This document shows, piece by piece, positions 53,605 to 61,624 of a DNA stretch of 64,000 nucleotides. Under the pieces are notes generated by a model. It saw nothing but the letters and a program-made list of their open reading frames with translations. It made no database searches and was not told the origin of the DNA. Source of the DNA: Bacteroidales bacterium (GTDB taxonomy: Bacteria > Bacteroidota > Bacteroidia > Bacteroidales > VadinHA17); the NCBI GenBank assembly GCA_003141895.1, contig PLNT01000040.1, forward strand, positions 88,634 to 152,633, in the 5' to 3' direction. The stretch's first letter is position 1. The number at the start of each line of letters is the position of its first letter. Both the position numbers and the translations under genes were made by a program.

Positions 53605-54768
53605 ATGAATAAGAAGCTGATTTTTTATCTGATTATAGTACTGGTTAGTGCCGCATGTAAAAATAATAGTGTAAGAATTTTAGGTACCATTATTAACCCC
53701 GCAGTCGATTCATACATTTACCTTGATGAACTAAAAGGAAATGGACTAAAACCTGTTGATTCAATGAGAGTAACATCTGAAGGATCATTCAGGTTCAAAA
53801 AAGAGGTAACACAACCTTCATTTTATCTTTTGAAAAGTAATAATAATAACTTCCTTACCATGCTTCTTGAACCTGGCGAGAAAATAACGCTTAAGGTACA
53901 AAGAGATTCATTGAATGAGCCTGTATCTCTTACTGGTTCAAAGGGTACTGAACTGATGGCAGAATATAACAAAAATCTGCAGGCAACAATAAAAAAGATG
54001 ACTGGGCTACACAACATCTATGAGCAGAATTCAGATAAGCCCGATTTACCCAAACTGATTGAATCGCTCGATAGTCTTGCAAACATATACCTTAACGAGA
54101 TTAACACTTATACAAAGAAATATATTGATGATAATCTTACATCTCTTGTCAGCCTTGTTGCACTCTATCAGCAGGTTGCCCCAAGTGTATATATCATGAA
54201 TCCGGCAAAGGATATGAAATATTTTCTAAAGGTTGACTCATCAATGTTCAGTCTATATCCTGCTTATGAACCGGTTGTATCCTTGCATGAGCAAGTTAAG
54301 GAACTTGCTGCAAAAGTGAATGGCGATTCAATAGCCTCACCTGCCTCAGCATCAGGTACTGTCGCACCTGATATCTCCCTACCGACGCCGGAAGGAGATA
54401 CAATTAAACTCTCTTCAACAAGAGGGTCAATAGTATTGCTCGACTTTTGGGCATCCTGGTGTACTCCATGCAGAAAAGAAAATCCAAATCTAGTGACTGT
54501 TTATAACATGTATCATAAGAAAGGTTTTCAGATTTACCAGGTATCACTCGACAAGACCAGGGATGCATGGTTAAAAGGCATTCAGGATGATCACCTTGAT
54601 AAGTGGATACACGTAAGTGATGTTCAGTATTGGAATTCAATTGTTGTTCCTCTTTATAAAATTGAATCAATCCCTGCTAATTTTCTTCTTGATAAGGAAG
54701 GACATATAATTGCGTCTAACCTTCGGGGTGAGAGATTACAGACTATATTGGCCGAATTATTTAAATAA
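53605..54768 (+). CDS. DUF4369/TlpA-like thioredoxin-fold lipoprotein (active CxxC)
   Basis: A 387-residue exported lipoprotein; lipobox VSAAC (cysteine 18). About 22-115 is a DUF4369-type beta domain (ILGTIINPAVDSYIYLDEL; key part SYIYLDEL). A helical linker follows. The C-terminal TlpA/AhpC-type domain (about 253-387) has FWASWCTPCRKE with the redox pair C286/C289 and a cis-Pro in IESIPANFLLD. The likely role is thiol-disulfide exchange or reduction in the periplasm. The next gene, 23 nt downstream, is a paralogue. Confidence 0.88.
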   Translation: MNKKLIFYLIIVLVSAACKNNSVRILGTIINPAVDSYIYLDELKGNGLKPVDSMRVTSEGSFRFKKEVTQPSFYLLKSNNNNFLTMLLEPGEKITLKVQRDSLNEPVSLTGSKGTELMAEYNKNLQATIKKMTGLHNIYEQNSDKPDLPKLIESLDSLANIYLNEINTYTKKYIDDNLTSLVSLVALYQQVAPSVYIMNPAKDMKYFLKVDSSMFSLYPAYEPVVSLHEQVKELAAKVNGDSIASPASASGTVAPDISLPTPEGDTIKLSSTRGSIVLLDFWASWCTPCRKENPNLVTVYNMYHKKGFQIYQVSLDKTRDAWLKGIQDDHLDKWIHVSDVQYWNSIVVPLYKIESIPANFLLDKEGHIIASNLRGERLQTILAELFK

Positions 54769-54791
54769 CTAAACCGGAAATTCTACTTTTA

Positions 54792-55952
54792 ATGAAACGA
54801 ATTCTATTTCTCCTGGCTCTTTCTTTCTTCTTATTCGGTTGTAGTAATAAGTCAAAATTCAGTGTTAACGGAGTTATAAAAAATACGAAGGGAAAATATA
54901 TTTACCTGAACAGACTCGATGTTGATATTCCCGTTCTGATCGACTCGGCGAAAATTACCAGTAAAGGGACATTCAATCTGAAAGTAAAAGCAGCAGAGGC
55001 TGACTTTTACCAGCTGGGGGTATCATCTACAAATTTTATCACTCTTCTGGCTAATCCCGGAGAGAAAATAAACCTTGTATTTAATAACAATAATCTCTTC
55101 GAAAATTACACGGTAAAAGGATCCGATGGGTCTGCAAAGCTTCAGACCCTGGACTTGGAACTTGCGGATACAAAAAGGAAACTTGATTCGATAAACACTT
55201 TATACTCAAAGGCTTCACTGGAGACAGGATTTGATGTCAAAGGGCCCTTACTTGAAACAGAATATAATAAACTGATTAAAGCCCAGCGTAAGAAAAACAT
55301 TGAATTTATTATTAATAACATAAATTCACTGGCCTCGATTAAGGCACTCTATCAAAGGTTCAACCCCGACACATATGTTCTATACGATCCTCATGATCTG
55401 CAGTATCTGAAAATTGTGACTGACTCGCTCCTAAAACATTATCCATACTCAAAACAGGTTCAGGCGCTGGCAAGAGATTTTCAGAAAGAGATGAATCAGA
55501 TATATACCACACAGATTCAGCATCTTGCCAGTACATTGCCTAAGACAAAACTTGATCCCGATCTGATAAATATATCCGGTAAAAGAGTTGCACTCTCCTC
55601 ACTGAAAGGAAAGTATGTTCTTCTGGCATTCTGGTCAGCAAAATCACAGGAATGTGTAGACGAAAACCTTCAGCTGAAAGAGTTTTATAAACTTTACAGC
55701 AAAAAAGGATTTGAGATATACCAGATTAATCTGGATGAAAATGAATCAGACTGGAGAAATGCTGTCAGGTATGATGAACTACCATGGATAAATACCAGGG
55801 AAGACGATCCGAAAGATCTTAAGAATGCCATACTTTTTAATGTGAAGAATCTTCCTGCCAATTATCTGTTTGATAAAGAAGGCATTATTATTGCATCCAA
55901 TTTACATGGAAGAGCCTTGCAATTAAAACTCGATCAGTTATTTAATAAGTAG
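54792..55952 (+). CDS. DUF4369/TlpA-like lipoprotein paralogue lacking the first active-site cysteine
   Basis: A 386-residue paralogue of the preceding gene; lipobox LFGC (cysteine 17). It keeps the DUF4369 domain (GKYIYLNRL), linker and thioredoxin fold, including the cis-Pro in VKNLPANYLFDKEG. The active-site stretch is FWSAKSQECVDE: S285 replaces the attacking cysteine and only C288 remains. It cannot perform a normal dithiol reaction. It may act as a binding or scaffold partner of the upstream paralogue, or in monothiol chemistry. lpxH follows 9 nt downstream. Confidence 0.85.
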   Translation: MKRILFLLALSFFLFGCSNKSKFSVNGVIKNTKGKYIYLNRLDVDIPVLIDSAKITSKGTFNLKVKAAEADFYQLGVSSTNFITLLANPGEKINLVFNNNNLFENYTVKGSDGSAKLQTLDLELADTKRKLDSINTLYSKASLETGFDVKGPLLETEYNKLIKAQRKKNIEFIINNINSLASIKALYQRFNPDTYVLYDPHDLQYLKIVTDSLLKHYPYSKQVQALARDFQKEMNQIYTTQIQHLASTLPKTKLDPDLINISGKRVALSSLKGKYVLLAFWSAKSQECVDENLQLKEFYKLYSKKGFEIYQINLDENESDWRNAVRYDELPWINTREDDPKDLKNAILFNVKNLPANYLFDKEGIIIASNLHGRALQLKLDQLFNK

Positions 55953-55961
55953 GCCTGCACG

Positions 55962-56708
55962 GTGACTGAAACCCGGAAAATATATTTTGCTTCTGATTTT
56001 CACCTCGGATTGAACACTGGTTCCTCTCCTCTGGAAAGAGAGAAAAAAGTGGTCAGCTGGTTAAATTCGATAGCCAATGATGCAAAAGAAATATATCTTT
56101 TAGGAGATATCTTCGATTTCTGGTGGGAGTACAAACTTGTGGTACCACGCGGATTCACAAGGTTTCTGGGAACTATTTCCCATATTACAGACTCCGGAAT
56201 TCCCGTTCATTTCTTTACAGGAAATCACGATATGTGGGCCGGCGATTATCTCTCAGGTGAATGCGGTATGATTATCCATAAAAAACCCTATACGGTTTTA
56301 TTTAATGATAAGAAATTTCATCTTGCTCACGGAGAAGGATTAGGAACAAAAGACAATGGATATAAATTGCTTCTTTCAATCTTCAGAAACAAACCTTTGC
56401 AAGCAATGTATTCAGCACTCCATCCTTCGGTTGGAATCGGTATCGGACACAGGTGGTCATTAAATTCGCGGCTGGGGAAAGGCATTACCAAAGAATTTCT
56501 TGGTGAGGAAAAAGAGGATCTGATAAGATACGCCAGAAAAATTCTCGAAAATGAGAAAATTGACTATTTTATTTTTGGCCACCGCCACCTGGCAATGGCA
56601 TATAGATTACAGTCTGAAACTGAAGTTGTCTTCCTTGGTGATTGGATAAAAAACGGAAGCTACGCTGAATGGAACGGCATAGCACTGAATTTCAAGACAT
56701 TACCTTAA
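55962..56708 (+). CDS. lpxH: LpxH-type UDP-2,3-diacylglucosamine diphosphatase
   Basis: Calcineurin-like metallophosphatase of lipid A synthesis, cleaving UDP-2,3-diacylglucosamine to lipid X and UMP. The 248 residues show the metal-site motifs FASDFHLG, GDIFDFWWE, GNHDMW, LAHGEGLG and FGHRHLA. The FWWE and GNHD...Y layout is typical of LpxH rather than LpxI. It uses a GTG start at 55962. It follows the TlpA-like pair by 9 nt and ends with a 4-nt overlap with the convergent SiaB-like gene. Confidence 0.88.
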   Translation: MTETRKIYFASDFHLGLNTGSSPLEREKKVVSWLNSIANDAKEIYLLGDIFDFWWEYKLVVPRGFTRFLGTISHITDSGIPVHFFTGNHDMWAGDYLSGECGMIIHKKPYTVLFNDKKFHLAHGEGLGTKDNGYKLLLSIFRNKPLQAMYSALHPSVGIGIGHRWSLNSRLGKGITKEFLGEEKEDLIRYARKILENEKIDYFIFGHRHLAMAYRLQSETEVVFLGDWIKNGSYAEWNGIALNFKTLP

Positions 56709-57814
56709 TCAGCTTCTACCTTTACTGTCAGGGTGAAATAAGAATAAAGTTCATTTATCTGCTCAAAATCATATTCAAGCTTACTTCCTGATTTCCTGGC
56801 CATATCTATCAATCCCATATTGCCAGTGCTATCTGTTTTTATTGTCTGACCGGAAAGGGAATTTCTGAAAAGCTCTTTCAGACCCACCTTATCATATTTA
56901 TTTATATCATCAATTTTGCTTCTCAGATGCACAACATTTTCATTCTGAACTAAATTGCCTGTTGTCAGTGAAAAAACGTTATCATCAAACCTGATCATTG
57001 CTACCGGCATACCAAACTGCTCCTCGGCTTCTTTCCCCGGACTATACTTACCAACATTTTCAAGAATTTCAACAAGAATTCTGAATACTCTTTTTCTGAG
57101 ATTTAACTCAACATCTGTCTCCGCCAACCTCATCTCAGTAAATGAAAGCACCTCTTTTTCCACTTCGGTGGAAATATGTCCGGACCAGATAAGATAAATA
57201 TTATTTTCTGCCATGAGCCTTTCAATCTGGGTAATCTCCTTTCCCTGAAAAGTCTTCTCTTCTCCTCCAAAGTGAATTCCGACCCCGACTGAATTCACAG
57301 TCTTGCTCAGAACAAAATAAGAGAATTCATCATCAAGCGGAACAAAATCATAATCGAGTTTATTCCCTGTCTTTTTTGCCATCTCAATAAGACCCAGCCC
57401 TGCACCTCCTTTAGTACTGAATTCTGCGGTAGTGAGCATCTGCCTGTAGACATTTCTTATTTCATCAGTCTGCAGATTATTGATCTCATCCAACTTGCTT
57501 TTAAGATCAGCTATTTTATTAGATGGAAGAACATTCCCAGTTGTTACAGTATATCCATTAGCTGTTTTAGAATAAACGACAATCGACATGTCAGCATGCT
57601 TCTTTTGAACACTGTGCCTTGAAACATTCTGAAGGCTTTCAAGGACAAACATGAACAGTCGTTTTCTGCCTACAAATCCAAATTCCGAATTCTCCATTTC
57701 TTTCTCAAGAAGCATAAGAAGAGGAACGGAGTTCTCATTTGTTATCACACCTCTGTACACGAACATAAGGTGTTCCTTCATCATTTTATCGCGAATTCGT
57801 CGGGTAAGATCCAT
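56705..57814 (-). CDS. Tandem-duplicated SiaB-like (DUF6272) kinase-fold protein
   Basis: A 369-residue protein made of two homologous halves (about 10-175 and 195-367). Each has an N-box-like acid-Asn pair (ESLQNVSRHS, E59/N63; EILENVGKYS, E249/N253) and a G-box-like glycine loop (GGAGLGLIEMAKKTGNKLDYDF, key part GAGLGLIEMA; GNMGLIDMARKSGSK). SiaB-family proteins resemble HATPase/anti-sigma kinases that phosphorylate a SiaC-type partner. I saw no DUF1987 (SiaC) or SiaA gene nearby. It converges on lpxH and is divergent from the methyltransferase gene. ATG start at 57814. Confidence 0.82.
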   Translation of the reverse strand: MDLTRRIRDKMMKEHLMFVYRGVITNENSVPLLMLLEKEMENSEFGFVGRKRLFMFVLESLQNVSRHSVQKKHADMSIVVYSKTANGYTVTTGNVLPSNKIADLKSKLDEINNLQTDEIRNVYRQMLTTAEFSTKGGAGLGLIEMAKKTGNKLDYDFVPLDDEFSYFVLSKTVNSVGVGIHFGGEEKTFQGKEITQIERLMAENNIYLIWSGHISTEVEKEVLSFTEMRLAETDVELNLRKRVFRILVEILENVGKYSPGKEAEEQFGMPVAMIRFDDNVFSLTTGNLVQNENVVHLRSKIDDINKYDKVGLKELFRNSLSGQTIKTDSTGNMGLIDMARKSGSKLEYDFEQINELYSYFTLTVKVEAD

Positions 57815-58249
57815 TCAGAGAAAGATAAGGTTTGTCATTCAGGTTTTAAAAATAGTATAATTTGACTATTTCCGCAAATAATGACCAGAAAAGGAATAAT
57901 TGTGGAATCAAATGAAGGAGGTGATGCAGGTCTTATCAGAGCCACTGCTTTAATTCTTGAATAACTTCAGAGCAGTTATCTTAAACGATTGGGAAAAATT
58001 GGAATTAAAGCTTGCAAAATAAAAAAAAAATCGATACTCTTGTTATTGAATGGGGAAAAAATAACAGTTTTTGTGACATTTTTTTCTGGTGATGGAGCAA
58101 ATTGATTCAAAAGTATGAATCAAATTAATGCTGAGAGGATTGAAAAATTAACCTGAACGTTGACTTAATTTTATTGAATTCTATTGCTTCACAGGGATCC
58201 GGACCGATACCTGTAAGAAAATTCATATTTATTTTTTTATTTGATCTCT
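57815..58249. other. 435-nt AT-rich divergent region before the PhcB-like gene
   Basis: Between the divergent SiaB-like and methyltransferase genes. It holds a 27-codon ORF (57881-57964) containing an aaggaggtgatg string, an A-tract near 58020, and no consensus promoter. I found no supported gene or RNA. Confidence 0.45.
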
Positions 58250-59161
58250 ATGAATACTAAAACTCTTGTCGTGCAAAACACTCTTGATGAAAAGATCTCT
58301 GAGTTCCTCGATTATTTAATAGCAAAAGGTGGTCCTGAACTTCTGGATTATGAAAAATTTACATCTATAGTTAACAAACTCGTTCCTGATGAAGTAGATA
58401 ATTTCAGAGAAAGAATCAAAACAGTCCTTAATGAAAATACCCTTATTGGTCATGGGTTTGTAAAACCATTCGGTTACCCAGGAGATTTCAATCTTATCGA
58501 TAAAATATACAGATTCGATGTAAATGAGGATGCCAGGTATAGAAACTGGGACATGTTTTTTCAAAATCAGCCCGGGGCAAACGCTGTAAGGAACAGGAAA
58601 ACTTTTTTCATTGAATATTGCAAAAATCTAAGTGCAAAAAAAGAAAACTCAAGGGTTCTGATTCTGGGCTCCGGGCCAGCTTCGGATGTATACGAATTTC
58701 TTTCAAATTATTCAGGGGGGAACAATATGAGTATTGATCTGATTGATTTTGATCAGTCTGCCATTGATTTCTCAAGGGAAAAAAACAAGACTTTCAACGG
58801 ACAGATAACCTACAACAAGATTAATGCCTTGAGGTTTAATTCTTACAGGTTGTATGATCTTATATGGAGTGCCGGGTTGTTTGATTATTTTAAGGATAAA
58901 CATTTTACCTTTCTTATCAGGAAGTACATAAATTGTCTTCTTGAAGACGGGGAAATGGTTATAAGCAATTTCAGCACAAAGAATCCAACCAAAAGACTTA
59001 TGGAAGTTTTATCTGACTGGTATCTGAATCTCAGGACAGAATCCGATCTTTTCAGAATAGCTTCAGATGCTAATATTGATAAAGAATTGGTCAGTGTTGA
59101 GAAAGAACCTCTGGGTATTAATCTGTTTCTTAAAATTAAAAAAAACGTACTAAATTCCTGA
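58250..59161 (+). CDS. PhcB-like class I SAM-dependent methyltransferase
   Basis: From the ATG at 58250 it has 303 residues; a TTG at 58241 would add three. An N-terminal helical region (about 1-110) ends in GHGFVKPFGYPGDF and NQPGANAVRNRK, a pattern I associate with the 3-hydroxypalmitic-acid-methyl-ester (PhcB/EF) methyltransferase family. The Rossmann domain has SAM motif I RVLILGSGPASDVYEF, the acidic IDLIDFD at the end of strand 2, and LIWSAGLFDYF. A hybrid histidine kinase and receiver follow, the arrangement of a signal synthase with its sensor. The substrate is inferred from context and family only. Confidence 0.75.
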   Translation: MNTKTLVVQNTLDEKISEFLDYLIAKGGPELLDYEKFTSIVNKLVPDEVDNFRERIKTVLNENTLIGHGFVKPFGYPGDFNLIDKIYRFDVNEDARYRNWDMFFQNQPGANAVRNRKTFFIEYCKNLSAKKENSRVLILGSGPASDVYEFLSNYSGGNNMSIDLIDFDQSAIDFSREKNKTFNGQITYNKINALRFNSYRLYDLIWSAGLFDYFKDKHFTFLIRKYINCLLEDGEMVISNFSTKNPTKRLMEVLSDWYLNLRTESDLFRIASDANIDKELVSVEKEPLGINLFLKIKKNVLNS

Positions 59162-59197
59162 TTCTGAGTATTTGAGATAATATTTAAATCATTCTCA

Positions 59198-61168
59198 ATG
59201 AATATTTTACAAAGTGTGGGGGCCAGCCTGCTCGGACTACCGTCCACGAGCCAGGAATCATTTTCGGTAAATTACTTTACTCTTACTTTTAAAGGAGAAT
59301 TAACCGTTTATGAAAAGGCATATCAGGATGACTATTTTATCAAGTCGCTGAACCCTTTCAGGCTCTCCCTTGTACTTTCTATGATTTTTTATGGTGCATT
59401 TGCTTTCCTCGATACAGTTGCTGTACCCGAATTGAAAGGGATTTTCTGGTTTATCAGGTTTGGAATAGTTTTCCCAATACTGGTTACCGTTTTTATCTTT
59501 TCGTATTCTAAAATATTCAAGAAATATATGCAGTTCATTATATCCTGCATTATGTTCATTACTGGTTTTGGTATCATTATTATGATAATTTATGCGGCCA
59601 AAGTCCAGAACTATTCCTATTATGCCGGTCTTATCCTGATTTTCATCTTTGGTTATACATTTATCAGGGCACGGTTCGTATATGCTATGATAGCTGGCTG
59701 GTCAATTGTGATTTCCTATGAAATTTCTGCTATTTGGTTGTCGCACACGCCATTTATCATTCTTGTAAATAATAATTATTTCTTCATTGGGGCCAACATA
59801 ATAGGTATGTTTATCAGTTATTTTCTCGAGTTGTCGACACGCAAGGAGTTTTTTATGAGAATACTCCTTGAACAGGAGAAAGAAAATGTAAAAACTGCAA
59901 ACAATGCTCTTGAAAAAAGAGTGGAAGACCGGACATTACAACTTTCCAATGCTAACCAGTACCTTAAGAAAGAGATTGAGATCCGTCAAAAATTTGAAAG
60001 GGAAAGGGCAGAACTGGAAAAACAGCTTTACCAGCTTCAGAAAATGGAAACTATTGGAACACTGGCAGGTGGAATTGCTCACGATTTCAATAATATCCTC
60101 ACTCCGATTCTGGGCTATACTGATATGGCCCTCGAAGAGCTTCCCGAGGAGAGTAACCTCAGGTTTGATATCGAACAGATCAACAATGCGGCTCGCAGGG
60201 GAAAGGATCTTGTACAGCAGGTACTTACCTTTAGCCGGGAAGTTGATTTTGCAAATAAACCGATTCAGTTAGAGCCGATTGTTGCCGAGGCACTAAATCT
60301 TATTAAAGCCTCATTCCCTCCCGGTGTTCAGATAACTCAACATTTTGACCAGAAGATTGGCACAGTTCTGGCTGATCCTATTCATATTCATCAGATAGTG
60401 ATGAATTTATGTACAAATGCCAATCACGCGATGATGAAAACCGGAGGAATTCTTGATGTAAGACTCGAATCTGTGAAATTAGATCAGAGAACCGCTGACA
60501 AGATCCCGAATCTGAAAAAAGGATCGTATATCCGTCTGACAATTTCGGATACCGGACACGGGATGGATATAAAAACAAAAGAAAGGATCTTCGAGCCTTT
60601 TTTTACTAAGAAAGAGGTTGGATCAGGTTCCGGGCTTGGGCTCTCTGTAGTGCATGGAATAATAAGTAATTATGGAGGTGCGATTATTGTGGATAGCAGC
60701 CCGGGCAAAGGATCGACTTTTATTATCTATCTGCCCAAATATGCGGGTGAACTTTCAGAACCTGACAAGTTAAGTAAGAAACTTCTAAAAGGTGATGAAT
60801 ATATCCTGTTTGTAGATGACGAACCCGAAATAACTTTCATGGGCAAGAAAATGCTTGAAAATCTTGGATATAAGGTTACAATATCCAGCAACAGCCTTTC
60901 AGCGCTTGAAGAATTTTGTTCCAAACCTTCAAAGTATTCCCTTCTGGTTACGGATCAGAATATGCCCAATATGACAGGAACAGAACTGGCCTCCAAGATG
61001 AAATCCGTTCAGCCTGGTTTGAAAGTGATTATTATTACAGGCTATTCTGACACACTCTCAGAGGAAGTTCTTGAAGAAAGCGGAATTTCTGAAGTCATAC
61101 TTAAACCAATGATTCTCGACGATTTCAGTAAAGTAATCAGACGTGTACTCGATAAAAACAAAAATTAA
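59198..61168 (+). CDS. Six-TM hybrid histidine kinase (LqsS/PhcS-like layout)
   Basis: A 656-residue sensor kinase. After a 50-residue cytoplasmic start come six membrane helices (about 53-73, 82-102, 112-134, 141-158, 161-181, 191-210) with short loops, so a hydrophobic or membrane signal is likely. A coiled coil (about 212-285) connects to HisKA with H295 (GGIAHDFNNIL). HATPase_c has N box NLCTNANHAM, G1 DTGHGM and G2 GSGSGLGLSVV. A C-terminal receiver (about 534-650) has acidic DDE, D586 (VTDQNMP) and K636. It starts 36 nt after the methyltransferase gene, and the stand-alone receiver is 11 nt downstream. Confidence 0.9.
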   Translation: MNILQSVGASLLGLPSTSQESFSVNYFTLTFKGELTVYEKAYQDDYFIKSLNPFRLSLVLSMIFYGAFAFLDTVAVPELKGIFWFIRFGIVFPILVTVFIFSYSKIFKKYMQFIISCIMFITGFGIIIMIIYAAKVQNYSYYAGLILIFIFGYTFIRARFVYAMIAGWSIVISYEISAIWLSHTPFIILVNNNYFFIGANIIGMFISYFLELSTRKEFFMRILLEQEKENVKTANNALEKRVEDRTLQLSNANQYLKKEIEIRQKFERERAELEKQLYQLQKMETIGTLAGGIAHDFNNILTPILGYTDMALEELPEESNLRFDIEQINNAARRGKDLVQQVLTFSREVDFANKPIQLEPIVAEALNLIKASFPPGVQITQHFDQKIGTVLADPIHIHQIVMNLCTNANHAMMKTGGILDVRLESVKLDQRTADKIPNLKKGSYIRLTISDTGHGMDIKTKERIFEPFFTKKEVGSGSGLGLSVVHGIISNYGGAIIVDSSPGKGSTFIIYLPKYAGELSEPDKLSKKLLKGDEYILFVDDEPEITFMGKKMLENLGYKVTISSNSLSALEEFCSKPSKYSLLVTDQNMPNMTGTELASKMKSVQPGLKVIIITGYSDTLSEEVLEESGISEVILKPMILDDFSKVIRRVLDKNKN

Positions 61169-61179
61169 TAATATAACCA

Positions 61180-61578
61180 ATGGCAAAAATCCTTGTCCTC
61201 GATGATGAGCTTTCCATACTGCTAATGATAAAAAAGATGCTTGAAAAAGCAGGTCATGAAGTTTATATAGCCCTTAACGGGAAAGAGGGAATGCTGCTTT
61301 TTGAAAAAAATAAGCCGGATCTCGTAGTGAGCGATATTATCATGCCAGAAAAGGAAGGATTGGAAACCATATTTGAGTTGAGAAGAATGTATCCTGATCT
61401 GAAAATAATTGCAATTTCAGGTGGTGGCAGGATCGGTCCCGACGGATATCTGCCGGGAGCAAAGCTTCTCGGAGCCGATATGGTATTTCAGAAACCTCTC
61501 GATCAGAAAGAATTTGTGAATGCAGTGGATCAACTTCTGAGCGAAAATAAAGGAAAAAGCTTTCCGCATCAGTTATAG
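61180..61578 (+). CDS. Single-domain response regulator
   Basis: A 132-residue CheY-like receiver with no output domain. It has the acidic pocket LVLDDE (8-10), phospho-acceptor D52 (VVSDIIMPE), a serine at the switch position (IAISGGG) and the conserved lysine in FQKPL. It lies 11 nt after the hybrid kinase gene, so it is probably its phosphotransfer target. Its effector is not in this window. The gene ends 39 nt from the convergent comM. Confidence 0.92.
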   Translation: MAKILVLDDELSILLMIKKMLEKAGHEVYIALNGKEGMLLFEKNKPDLVVSDIIMPEKEGLETIFELRRMYPDLKIIAISGGGRIGPDGYLPGAKLLGADMVFQKPLDQKEFVNAVDQLLSENKGKSFPHQL

Positions 61579-61579
61579 T

Positions 61580-61624
61580 CAGTCTTCGGCTTCGCTCAGA
61601 CTGATTATAGGCTTCGCTCAGCCT
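61580..61624. terminator. Tail-to-tail hairpins (receiver / comM)
   Basis: CAGTCT (61580-61585) pairs with AGACTG (61598-61603) around cggcttcgctc. A second hairpin AGGCT-tcgctc-AGCCT (61609-61624) overlaps the comM stop. The shared ttcgctcag motif shows an internal repeat. It could terminate both convergent genes. Confidence 0.6.

Noticed and set aside
57881..57964. 27-codon ORF with an aaggaggtgatg string resembling an extended Shine-Dalgarno sequence.
   Set aside because: The string lies inside the ORF, no start codon stands at a proper distance after it, and the peptide has no recognisable features.
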